From Nemertoderma westbladi (lineage: Eukaryota; Xenacoelomorpha; Nemertodermatida; Nemertodermatidae): 28,360 bases of DNA. The stretch covers positions 1-28,360 of the forward strand of contig JAUCBJ010008817.1 of assembly GCA_032718475.1 (NCBI GenBank). The letters are read 5' to 3'. Made by a program: the position numbers and the translations under genes. Of the stretch, positions 1 to 8,975 are shown one piece after another. Under the pieces are notes generated by a model. It did no database searches. It was not told the DNA's origin and was given only the letters and a program-made list of their open reading frames with translations. Position 1 is the stretch's first letter. Each line of letters starts with the position of its first letter.

Positions 1-1306
1 ATTATAACTGTTACTGTTCGACAGAACAGTATTAAACTGTATTTAATGCTTACACTGCAATACAAAGTAACTGTTACTGTTTGCGCTTTTGAAGACCTTT
101 AGCAGTTTAACCTGCCAAAATTTATATGTCTTTTAGTTAATTAACACACCTTTAGCATACGACAATATTTTATGCTAATAAACAAAACATTAGCCGAAGC
201 CAGCCCATGCGCGATCATTCACCCGATGGATCTACACCCGGGAGGCTGAATTCGGATGCTTAGATTTTATTATTGCAGTATAAGGTTGCAGTGTAAGCCT
301 ACTGTATTATTCGATTGATCGCTAATATGTAATTTCTGACAGATATTATTAACTTTCGGGAAATATTAACAGTTCCTTTAGGACGTGGCGCTCTATCTAT
401 TTAAACAGAGCTAGGACTTATACTAAACGCAACGATAAGGCTTATGATTAAAGTATAAGTCGCATTCTTTAGGAAATGCTTTGTTACCAGTCACATCACA
501 CTCACAATTATGCACACTATTCTGCCGACCGTCAGTATATTTGATCACACATAAAGAGAATAGCAATTGACTCAGGTAGTGTCTACTAAATAACATTAGA
601 TTCAATACACACCACATTGATATAAATCGCAATTGTTATATATAGCCCGCCTCTCTAACCTGTAGTGTATCAAGAAAATTGGGAATTTTGGGTGATTTAT
701 CCGTATTCTCCAAAGAGCAATATTTCCATCAACAAATAGATACAATTAATAACTGACGGTAAATAGCAGTACAAACAATATGATTAGTGCAGTTAAATTA
801 AGTGAGGTAACACCGCCGGTAACAGTTATACTTTCTATAATCTAAGCAGTTTTACTAGAGTTCTTAGAGCCGGTGTTTCTGGCTTAGACAGCAATAACAA
901 CAAAGTATCAAGTAAAAACAGTAAGACTGAACACTCTCCTTATGATCGGCCGAAAAGCTACACGTCGACAGGAAAAATCGCTCTGATTGGCTCAAGCCAA
1001 ACAAAGAACCATGCATCCAATGGCTGTTTCCATGTCAGCAACCAGCTGTTAGATGTCGTAATATGAATCATCACGGCTAAGCTGTGAAAGGTAGTTGGTG
1101 CATTGCAGGTTTTTTGCCTTACCATGTCCGCCAAAACACGTATATAGCAGAATGACTTTTATGTCCGTTAAAACACCTGTAACGGTACCTTGCGGGTGAG
1201 GGGAATATATATACAGTTAGAGAACCTTTTTAGAGTATTCCAGCGCCTGGGGGGAAACTGGATTGCGAAGCAAAAGGGGCCAGTTATATCCCACAGAAGC
1301 TTTTAC
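1..1306. other. Gene-free AT-rich stretch
   Basis: I see no coding region, RNA gene or long repeat here. Small structures only: a perfect 7-bp hairpin at 13-30 (ACTGTTC, loop GACA, GAACAGT) and a 6-bp TTGGCT/AGCCAA hairpin near 979-992. Open frames are short, start without context and resemble no family I know. Confidence 0.6.
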
Positions 1307-1868
1307 ACTGGTTGCCTATTACAATTTCTCTCTGGTTAGTCTACAGCCACAACTCCCAGCTAGCTCCACACCAGCAGAGACTTGACCAATAATCATTCCC
1401 AGCAACTAACTGCCTTACACACACATCCTTCCATCGTACCAGCATGTTAGCCAATAAATGAGCAGTATTTAATGAGAATCAATTTTTTATGACGTTTTAA
1501 TTACTTTAGATCAATTAAAGACACAATTAATAAAGCAAATCACTTGAACTAATTAAAAACTATAATAGAATGGCGTATGTGGATTACATCTGTATAATTT
1601 TTAAGTATAATTATTTAAATCTTATACTGTAAAACAATTAATTTCCTTTAACAGGCAGGTTGAAAATGGTGTTTTTGCCGTAATCAACTTAATTAACTAA
1701 TTAACTGCTATTATCTTAGCTTCTCGAAGGCCACACGGAAATTCTACTTGGAAAATTTCTAAACTTTTGCCAAACAACATGTGTACCAAGTTTGGATAGA
1801 TTTCATCAAAGATTGGCTGAGTTATTAACGTTTAAAATTGGACGCGACAGAACGACAGAACGACACGT
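1307..1868 (+). repeat. Dispersed repeat family D, copy 1 (about 560 bp)
   Basis: This block is repeated almost base for base at 2862-3431, about 1.55 kb downstream in the same orientation. The copies share everything from ACTGGTTGCCTATTAC to the tail GACAGAACGACAGAACGAC, differing by a few small indels and substitutions, which implies recent duplication or transposition. The flanks differ, so it is not one long tandem duplication. The last 120 bp (an AAGTTTGGATAGATTTCATC stretch followed by CTGAGTTATTAACG) recurs, more diverged and inverted, near 22440-22640. No coding capacity is seen. The copy ends in GTGGGGCCTTCGCGCAGCAC, a compact GC-rich tail unlike the tail of copy 2. Confidence 0.85.
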
Positions 1869-2116
1869 TCGTGGGGCCTTCGCGCAGCACGAGGCCCAGT
1901 TATGAGATACAAATTAAAATTGTGCGACTGTATCACAAAATCAGGTTATGAGATATTAACCCACACCACCAATTAATCAAAGAAAGGGGGACAGTACGTG
2001 TTCACCCCTTTTAATCTGCACACCCCCCCCCCCCCTCCCCCCACCCACCAATACATAACCGCGACATCTACCACCCACGGAAGGGTAGCACGAACTTATT
2101 TCCAATCGCACGTTAA
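1869..2116. other. Spacer with poly-C tract
   Basis: No gene. It contains a 13-base C run at 2023-2035 followed by further C-rich sequence to about 2048. Confidence 0.6.
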
Positions 2117-2421
2117 ATATGCAAAGCCAGGTGGTTTATAGGAATATAATAAACGCAGTACTCGTTTTCATTATAAGCCTCTTTGCGTTCGTCCTGTTTT
2201 GTATTTAAATATATTTCTTAAACGCAGGCTAGGACGATCTTTATAATAATAATAACTAGGGATGCGATCAATATGTGAAGCCAGGTGGTTTATATAACAA
2301 TTTAGTCAACGCAGTACTCGTCTTCATTATATGCCTCGTTGCGCTCGTCGCTTGTCCTGTTTTGTCATAAAATATTTTTCCTAAACGCAGACTGACGATC
2401 TTTATACAGTTATAACTATGC
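2117..2421. repeat. Diverged tandem duplication, period about 153 bp
   Basis: Copy 1 (about 2117-2256) and copy 2 (about 2271-2421) share GCCAGGTGGTTTATA, ACGCAGTACTCG, CGTCCTGTTTTGT / TGTCCTGTTTTGTC, TAAACGCAG and GACGATCTTTATA in the same order. Between them is TAGGGATGCGATCAATATGT. The copies are visibly diverged, so the duplication is old. No coding role is seen. Confidence 0.75.
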
Positions 2422-2460
2422 GAAGTTTCGAAACTGTGCGAGTAACTGTTGATACATCTA

Positions 2461-2497
2461 TGTGGAGATGTGTGATATGTGGAGATGTGTGATACAA
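2461..2497. repeat. Short tandem repeat, 17-bp unit x2
   Basis: Two adjacent copies of TGTGGAGATGTGTGATA-like sequence. Confidence 0.7.
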
Positions 2498-2861
2498 CGC
2501 CAACGCATCTTATGCCGATGTAGTAATATGGGTATTGAAATAATATTAAATCAATGTACACTCTTAAAGCTGCAGCGAAAAAATGTAGCTAATTTCCTAG
2601 GTTACATATAAAATAATAATATTATTTTTAAGAACATTAATTTTACTACTTTGCAAAAATTCAATTAAAAAATAACCAGACATATACATTGTGGAATAAA
2701 CTATTTCAGAAGCCTACACAACAGCCATGCCATGGATTGTATTTATGTTATTATATCTGTCATTTACCTGAGATAGCAATACAACACTTATAGTAGAGTC
2801 AATACAGGAAGGATGTTGGGATGTTGGATTTCAAGAATGATGTCTGGGCTGGAATAGCAAT
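2498..2861. other. Gene-free spacer
   Basis: AT-rich sequence between the tandem duplication and dispersed repeat copy 2. No gene, RNA or repeat was recognised. Confidence 0.5.
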
Positions 2862-3431
2862 ACTGGTTGCCTATTACAGTACAATTCCTCTCTGGTTAGT
2901 CTACAGCCACAACTCCAAGCCAGCTAGCTCCACACCAGCAGAGACTTGACCAATAATCATTCCCAGCAAATAGCTGCCTTACACACACATCCTTCCATCG
3001 TACCAGCATGTTAGCCAATAAATGAGCAGTATTTAATGAGAATCAATTTTTTATGACGTTTTAATTACTTTAGATCAATTAAAGACACAATTAATAAAGC
3101 AAATCACTTGAACTAATTAAAAACTATAATAGAATGGCGTATGTGGATTACATCTGTATAATTTTTAAGTATAATTATTTAAATCTTATACTGTAAAACA
3201 ATTAATTTCCTTTAAAAGGCAGGTTGAAAATGGTGTTTTTACCGTAATCAACTTAATTAACTAATTAACTGCTATTATCTTAGCTTCTCGAAGGCCACAC
3301 GGAAATTCTACTTGGAAAATTTCTAAACTTTTGCCAAACAACATGTGTACCAAGTTTGGATAGATTTCATCAAAGATTGGCTGAGTTATTAACGTTTAAA
3401 ATTCGCGACGCGACAGAACGACAGAACGACA
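2862..3431 (+). repeat. Dispersed repeat family D, copy 2
   Basis: Near-identical to 1307-1868, with small insertions (for example CAGTACAATT against CAATTT near the start). Its 3' end runs directly into a 56-bp tandem unit at 3430. A third, diverged and inverted relative at about 22361-22650 carries both this 3' end and the 56-bp unit in the same relative order, so the 56-bp sequence is probably the true end of the family and is tandemly duplicated here. Confidence 0.85.
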
Positions 3432-3541
3432 GGTTGATTAATGGTACCACTACGCTAAGGCTCACTCACTTCGTGGCTCGCCCCACAGGTTGATTAATGG
3501 TACCACTACGCTAAGGCTCACTCACTTCGTGGCTCGCCCCA
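3430..3541 (+). repeat. 56-bp unit tandemly duplicated (end of family D)
   Basis: Two exact or near-exact copies at 3430-3485 and 3486-3541, each containing GGTACCACTACGCTAAGG and ending in TGGCTCGCCCCAC. The reverse complement is recognisable at 22361-22425 (GTGGGGCGAGC, AAGTGAG, GGTACCATTAA). Confidence 0.9.
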
Positions 3542-3542
3542 C

Positions 3543-3759
3543 AAAACCAGGGGTTCCTAAATATAAAACCTGGTTTAGATGTGTGAAACGGGGTTTCATT
3601 CACACAAAACCAGGGGTTCCTAAATATAAAACCTGGTTTAGATGTGTGAAACGGGGTTTCATTCACACAAAACCAGGGGTTCCTAAATATAAAACCTGGT
3701 TTAGATGTGTGAAACGGGGTTTCATTCACACAAAACCAGGGGTTCCTAAATATAATAAT
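3543..3759 (+). repeat. 63-bp tandem repeat, 3 full copies plus partial
   Basis: Units start at 3543, 3606, 3669 and 3732 (partial). Each unit can fold into two hairpins: AAACCAGG with CCTGGTTT, and GTGTGAA with TTCACAC. The period is a multiple of three, so long open frames cross it on both strands. These are by-products of the repeat, not genes. Confidence 0.9.
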
Positions 3760-3810
3760 AATCTTAATAATAATAATCTAATATAAATAATAATCTTACA
3801 AGAACACAAA

Positions 3811-4310
3811 ACATACACCATCTCCCTTAATACAACCATTTTTAAGGGGTCGGAACCCCCCCCCCCCCCCCCCCCCCCCCCTATTTTTTTTTCAAATTTC
3901 AATCATATGCTACGAAATCTGGTATGATGGTTCTTCGATAATTTTTCTTACTGCTGGTCTGGCCGGATTTTTTAATTTATGAGCTATTTCGATACAACAG
4001 GAGGCCGTTAAAAACGCCTTTTTAACAATATTTAACCATCTCTGTTGGCTTTAATTTTAATCTTTTGAATGTAATCTAGATATTATGTCAAAGATATTAT
4101 GAAAATACTAGGGTGTAAATTTTGAGACTAAAATAAAGCCAACAAGATGGGTCGAACTACCATCAAACCAAATTTCGTAGCATATGATTGAAATTTGGAA
4201 AAAAGAGCCCCCCCCCCCCCTCTTTTTTTCCAAATTTCAATCATATGCTACGAAATTTGGTGGCTCCGATACCCTAAAAATGGTTGTTGTACTAAGGGAG
4301 ATGGTGTATA
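3811..4310. mobile_element. Foldback (MITE-like) element with nested inverted repeats and poly-C
   Basis: Outer arms: 3811-3855 (ACACCATCTCCCTTA, then CCATTTTTA) against 4264-4310 (TAAGGGAGATGGTGT and TAAAAATGG), about 45 bp with a few mismatches. Just inside each outer arm is a copy of an inner sequence containing TTTCAATCATATGCTACGAA (about 3893-3924 and 4229-4262), and a third, inverted copy lies at about 4166-4200. A 26-base C run (3856-3881) and a 13-base C run (4208-4220) sit beside these copies. No transposase is present. A nonautonomous foldback DNA element fits best. I could not define a target-site duplication. Confidence 0.75.
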
Positions 4311-4603
4311 TACAGCAGAAACAAGGGGGAAAATACATATAAAGTAAAACACACTAATCTAAAAGAAGATAAGGCATAGGAGGATACTCTAATAAATAAA
4401 GCAGCCCTTTATTCAGTTTGTCTTTCCATTATGCAAAATTATCATTCTTCATTAAACTTAAATTGATTTACATTTACTTAGTTAACTTTATAATATCATA
4501 TCGTTTCATATAACAGTAAAGGAAGGTGCAGCATGTTAGAACTGTGGGGCAGTGGGGAACATCTTAATATTTCATTTAAAACATGTCGTGTCTGTTCAAC
4601 CAA
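4311..4603. other. Gene-free spacer
   Basis: AT-rich, with no coding region or repeat recognised. Confidence 0.5.
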
Positions 4604-4855
4604 GTGTTGAGAACTGAATCAATTTTAACTAATTTCAGTTACAGTTACAGTTTCAGTATTCAAAGTTTTGCATTTCAGTTACAGTTACAGTTTCAGTATT
4701 ACACAGTGTAACATTTCAGTTACAGTTTCAGTATTACAAAGTGTAACATTTCAGTTACAGTTTCAGTATTACAAAATTGAGCATTTCAGTTTAGTTTCAG
4801 TTTTGATCGCGATAAAATTTCTGTTACAGTTTCAGTTATAGATTCAATATATTAT
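4604..4855. repeat. CAGTTA/TTTCAG-rich element, copy 1
   Basis: Begins GTTGAGAACTGAATC, the same start as the element at 5784. It continues as degenerate tandem TTTCAGTTACAGTTTCAGTA units spaced by ATTACAAAGTGTAACA-like linkers. No matching inverted right end is visible, so this copy may be truncated. Confidence 0.65.
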
Positions 4856-4914
4856 CCCACATAGTAAGCAGTCATTGAAATAATTTCAGTCTCATTGGGG
4901 CGGGGTACAGTGCA

Positions 4915-5085
4915 GTCATTCACCCAATGAGCAAGGATGTCATTACGTTACGTTACGGTATCTTTTCAGCAATACCGTAGCTCAATATTTTTCTGTAACG
5001 TAAACCGTAACGTAATAGCTTTTTCAATACCGTAACGTAATATTACTGTATATTTTTACCATAAACCGTAACATAATAGCATAAA
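4915..5085 (+). repeat. ACGTTACGG-family element, copy A
   Basis: Contains repeated ACGTTACG/CGTAACGT words. It is the reverse complement, almost throughout, of 20845-20995, including GTAACGTAAACCGTAACG and AATACCGTAACGTAATATTA. The leading flank CAATGAGCAAGGATGTCATT is shared in diverged form by the other two copies, so it belongs to the element. Self-complementary words within it allow folding. Confidence 0.85.
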
Positions 5086-5783
5086 TTTTCGCTACTTTTT
5101 TTTATTGTTTTGGTTATAAAGGGCATGCTTCTGAAACCTGCTCATCATTTCCCTTAATTTATAATTTGTTGTAGTAAGCATATATTTGTAGTTTTGATTA
5201 GACCCACCTTGTTAAGCTACTCCTTTCACTTTTTAAGTTTAATTGTAATTTTGTAATTTATAATGGTAAACTTGATAAAAATTTAATTTCCAGTGTACCT
5301 CTAGTGTGATACCCCTGTGTGTACCCCTGTGATATTAATATTACCAGTAACATTAATAATTCATAATGTAAATTATATATCCGTTATATCCCTCTACCGA
5401 CCATTACCATTAACTATATTTTTGTTTATCTAAAACATTTACATTTAATATGCGATATTTAGGAAGCAAAGAGTGCTTATAAGGCTGATATGTAGTCTAA
5501 TACAGTAGTTGAGATGGATAAACATGACTAATTACAGTATAACTACAGTATGCTAGATCCTCGTTCATTACTCGATGCTTGACTCGCCAAATAAATCACA
5601 GTTGAGATAAGTGTGCAATGGGTCTTTGGGCCACTTGACAACTATCAAGGTTCAAAACGATAATAATAAATAAAAATACAAAAATGTTTTAAAAATGATA
5701 GGCCCTACCCATATCGACCACTGTTATTAATTTATTAAACTATTACAATACTGTTTCAAGTGCTCATTGATGTTAATTGTGTG
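5086..5783. other. Gene-free spacer
   Basis: AT-rich, without a recognised gene or repeat; open frames are short. Confidence 0.5.
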
Positions 5784-5988
5784 GTTGAGAACTGAATCGA
5801 TTTTTAGTAATTTCAGTTTCAGTTACAGTTACAGTATTCAAATTTCCTAATTACAGTTTCAGTTACAGTTACAGTATTAAAAATTCGCAATTACAGTTAC
5901 AGTTATAGTTACAGTATCAAAAATAACATCAAAATCATTCAGTTACAGTTGCAGTTACAGTATAATTACAGTTACAGTTCTCAACACT
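5784..5988. mobile_element. Short CAGTTA-rich element with TTGAGAACTG inverted ends
   Basis: Left end TTGAGAACTG (from 5785) and right end CAGTTCTCAA (to about 5984) are exact inverted repeats about 200 bp apart, enclosing degenerate TTACAGTTACAGT tandem units. The same left end starts the repeat at 4604. It looks like a tiny nonautonomous DNA element. The inferred ends may extend 2-3 bp further. Confidence 0.6.
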
Positions 5989-6293
5989 ACGGCAATAAGG
6001 TAGCTGAAAAATGCTGTGGTGAGGGGTAACTATTAAAAGTGGATTTGGAAGCTTTGTCCGGTCTGTGAGAATTCTGTTGACCAAGAACAGTTGCTTGAAA
6101 GTTTCATTAAACTCAAAACGAAAAGTGTTCATAGGGATAATCTTTTCATTCCGTCACAGTGATAGAGGGAAGCCATACTTTGTTCCAAATAAATCCATCC
6201 TCACATTTAGTCCCAGTTCCGCAGTTATCCAACTGGATATCAGTAAATATAACATTGCCCTGAAAAGGGCCGTTTGGGTTGGTGTAAGACGAG
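5989..6293. other. Flank of transposase remnant, no gene seen
   Basis: A plus-strand open frame crosses here into the transposase region (6065-6406), but it overlaps the transposase antisense and shows no family features. No other feature was recognised. Confidence 0.5.
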
Positions 6294-6890
6294 TCAGGGA
6301 AGTGTCAGGGTGTGGGATAGGCCTACCACACACTGAGATGCGCGAGCAAGTTTGTAAGGGCAGTGGTCCCAGTTTTCACATAGGTCGTGCAACTCGCACC
6401 ACATGAACTCGTCCAGATGGCTGGGCAGCAAGGTGCTCTGGACGCTGCACATCGACTTAAATCGGCGCTTGCAGTTCTTCCAGTAGCACTCGACGTGGTT
6501 GGTGCAGGCGCCGGTAACTGGGTCGACGAAGTTTTGGTCATGGATCACGACTTGGTGTGAGTACGCCATGTTCGGCATGGCACCGATCCCGTGCATGCTG
6601 CCCAACCATCGGAATGCAGAATGAATGATGGAACCAGGCGCGATATAGTTGCCTATAATTGCATGAATTGGCAGCAACGTCAGAACGTATTTGTCTCAAG
6701 AGTCAAGATGCCCGTCGACCATCTTGAGGAAGAAGCCCTCCTGTTTGAGGCTGAGATGGGCAGATCGTGCTGAATACCCCGCGTTCAGGCTGTCAGGCAC
6801 CTCGTGGCCTACGTTCCCTTCCCATCCGCTTCGCTATTAGCGACTCGTTGACTTCGACGATAACGCCCGGTCAGCCGGTCCTTCGATAAA
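6294..6890 (-). pseudogene. Broken Merlin / IS1595 (ISXO2-like) DDE transposase
   Basis: Read on the minus strand, this gives the catalytic domain of a Merlin-type transposase (DDE_Tnp_IS1595 family) in pieces. Near 6870-6840 is IVEVNESLIAKR, matching the family's E-I-D-E-S block; the catalytic Asp position is Asn (codon 6847-6849). A frame change follows, then VDGHLDS, an in-frame TGA (6698-6696) and YVLTLLPIHAIIGNYIAPGS, matching the LLP-I...I-PG-T block. The Asp expected next is missing (HSAF). The last part, to 6294, has NFVDPVTGACTNHVECYWK, then KRRFK and LDEFMW, matching the family's third block with its Glu (codon 6491-6489) kept. Stops, a frameshift and two lost acidic residues make it dead. 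The region is visibly more GC-rich than its surroundings, as expected for a later arrival. Inverted ends of the parent transposon were not found. Confidence 0.82.
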
Positions 6891-6944
6891 ATGGGGGTGG
6901 TGAATAATATGCCCTAACAGTGACAGTATACGGGTCCTACGAAT

Positions 6945-7048
6945 TACCACAAAATACTCCAAAATACCCCAAAATAGGTCAAAAATTACCCCAAAAAGGC
7001 TAAAAAATTACCCCAAAAAGGCTAAAAAATAACCCCAAAATAAGCGAA
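6945..7048. repeat. Tandem repeat of CCCCAAAA words, up to 22-bp unit
   Basis: Degenerate AAAATACCCC units pass into a 22-bp unit (TTACCCCAAAAAGGCTAAAA...) present about 2.5 times at 6986-7040. Confidence 0.75.
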
Positions 7049-7585
7049 CAATGTTTTTTAACAGCGAGGGAAAGGAGCAGGTTACAGTGGCAAGTTTTTT
7101 TAACCAAAACAATAAATGAGAGGGAAGAAAAATTTTTTTAATTATTTTGGGGTAGGCTAGTCAGGTTACGAATCAGCTTTCATTGTTTCATCTGTATCTA
7201 ACCAGTTCCGGCCTTCGGCCTACCTACCAGCTACCACCGGTACCCTACAGCCAGACAGCACAGCCTGCAGCCGCAGCCCTACTCCTGGCCCTGGGGTCCT
7301 GTACTCTGCTACTGAACTAAAGGCCTAAACCTAGTAAACCCAGGCGGCCAAAACTGCAAAAAAATTGTACGGTGTGCGTGCAGTCTTAGTGCTCATGCTA
7401 CAGTCAGACAGTGCTGGTATCAGAGGCTATTGCAATAGGCAGATATGCACCGGTCCAATGCTGAATGCAGAATGCGGCATTTAGGCTGTTAGGTATGATA
7501 CCGGTACAAGTCAATAATATAGCTGAATGCAGGAATACTGGAATAGGTCAGGTGCCAACCTGCTCCGACCATGATAGATAGCCCG
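7049..7585. other. Gene-free stretch with a locally GC-rich part
   Basis: 7200-7345 is richer in G+C than its surroundings and contains small hairpins (GGCCTTCGGCC), but has no open frame worth calling. The word GCTGAATGCAG occurs twice (about 7456 and 7513). Confidence 0.5.
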
Positions 7586-7655
7586 GGAAATTCAAATGAT
7601 TTGAATTAACCGCCAAAAATATATAAATTCATGTGTCTTTATCATTTGAATTTCC
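7586..7655. repeat. Perfect 15-bp inverted repeat
   Basis: GGAAATTCAAATGAT (7586-7600) and its exact reverse complement ATCATTTGAATTTCC (7641-7655) enclose 40 bp. It could be a cruciform-forming site or the remnant of a small inverted-repeat element. Confidence 0.8.
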
Positions 7656-7729
7656 ATGGCTATGGAGCGCATGGTAAACACCTTTTGGCTTTTAGGGATT
7701 TGTGCGGCATTATGGTTAAGAAGGTTTCA

Positions 7730-8350
7730 AATATTAACAAACCCCAGGTATTATCGCATTAATTTATGACTTATTATTATTATTAAACCGGCATTTTGTT
7801 TGTTAAAAACCTCAATCATTATTGAATAAAAACTATAAAACCGGCATTTTGTTTGTTAAAAACCTCAATCATTATTGAATAAAAACCCAGGTTTATCAGT
7901 TAACAAGATGAAGGTTAAATGTATAAAAAAAAATGCATGTTTTAATTTAACAAAAAACCCTAGTTTCAAATATTATGAAACCCTAGGTTTTCTCGTACAA
8001 ATTTGCGACTGTTATTATCATAAGACCGGCATTTTATTTGTTAAAAACTTCAATCTTTATTTTTTTAAAACCCAGGTTTATCAGTCGGCAAAATGAAGGG
8101 TTAATCTTAATGTATAAAAGAAACAGTGGTTTTCACAACCCACAACCCTACTTTCAAAGAATTTACAAACCCCAAGTTTTTAACAGTAATTAAAAATAGA
8201 TTTATTCCCAAAAACCCCGTTTTTGTTTCATTAATTATGTGTTTATTATGGGGTTAAACCCGGGTTTGTCACTGATTAGAAAACCATCATCAAATTATTT
8301 AAAACCGGTGGTTTTTTTTCTCATTAAAACTAGGGTTTTTTGAGAAACCA
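7730..8350. repeat. Degenerate repeat cluster of AACCC(T/C)AGGTTT hairpin words
   Basis: A 53-bp tandem pair (about 7785-7837 and 7838-7890, sharing AAACCGGCATTTTGTTTG) is followed by a diverged copy at about 8026. The following block (AAAACCCAGGTTTATCAGT) recurs at 7884 and 8067, so the larger period is about 185 bp. Palindromic words such as AAACCCTAGGTTT, AAACCCGGGTTT and AAAACCGGTGGTTTT recur through the cluster. It looks like an old, decayed tandem array. No gene. Confidence 0.65.
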
Positions 8351-8975
8351 GTAGTTTAATAAAAAAATATTAATTGTAATTGTAATTAACCCTAATGTCA
8401 ATACCACTCAAACTAATTATATAAATCGTTAATTTGAAACACTTATTCTTTTTTCGAAATCGGAAGTTCCAAATTGAAAACCTATGTTATAATTTACAAC
8501 CTAGGGTGAAAATCACAAATACAGGTTTGGTTTTTTCAGTGTATAGAACAAATCCCAAATCTATGTTCAAAATTACAGGAGAACTATACATAACAAGAAC
8601 ATCATGATTTATTTAATACCAACAAAATATTTAATTAATTATTGTAGTCCTGAAAGCGAAATGGGAACGGATAAAAATCAGCATAAAAGAATGAGCACCG
8701 TAAACTGAATTCGAGCTTTACAATTATATTATTTTACGAAAGAGCAGTGAGCACCACTAATAGTGAGGAAGGAGAAGTATCGGTTGATGTACCTGATGAA
8801 ACAACAACTAAACAATAATCTATATTATATTATAATACTACACATTTGTATTGCATTTAAAAGCACTGTGATATCACATAGGTATATAATACTTATTAGA
8901 AAGTCAAAATGGTATTAATAATATGATTGGTAACATAAAAAACCGAATTAATAACAAACACATTAGGAAATAACC
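8351..8975. other. Gene-free AT-rich spacer
   Basis: No gene, RNA or repeat is visible apart from a few leftover AACCTAGG-type words up to about 8510. Confidence 0.5.

Noticed and set aside
2256-2267. hAT-type transposon end (CTAGGGATGCGA), also seen at 15569
   Set aside because: At 2256 it lies inside an old tandem duplication, and no matching inverted end or 8-bp target duplication was found at either place.
3490-3786. Opposed 98- and 72-codon frames over the 63-bp repeat
   Set aside because: Both are consequences of a period that is a multiple of three; neither extends into non-repeat coding sequence.
6065-6406. Plus-strand 113-codon frame
   Set aside because: Its right part is antisense to the recognisable transposase and its left part shows no family features.
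7730-8350. Interstitial telomere repeats (AAACCCTA-like words)
   Set aside because: The words are not in tandem TTTAGGG or TTAGGG register; they are spaced palindromes in a longer decayed unit.
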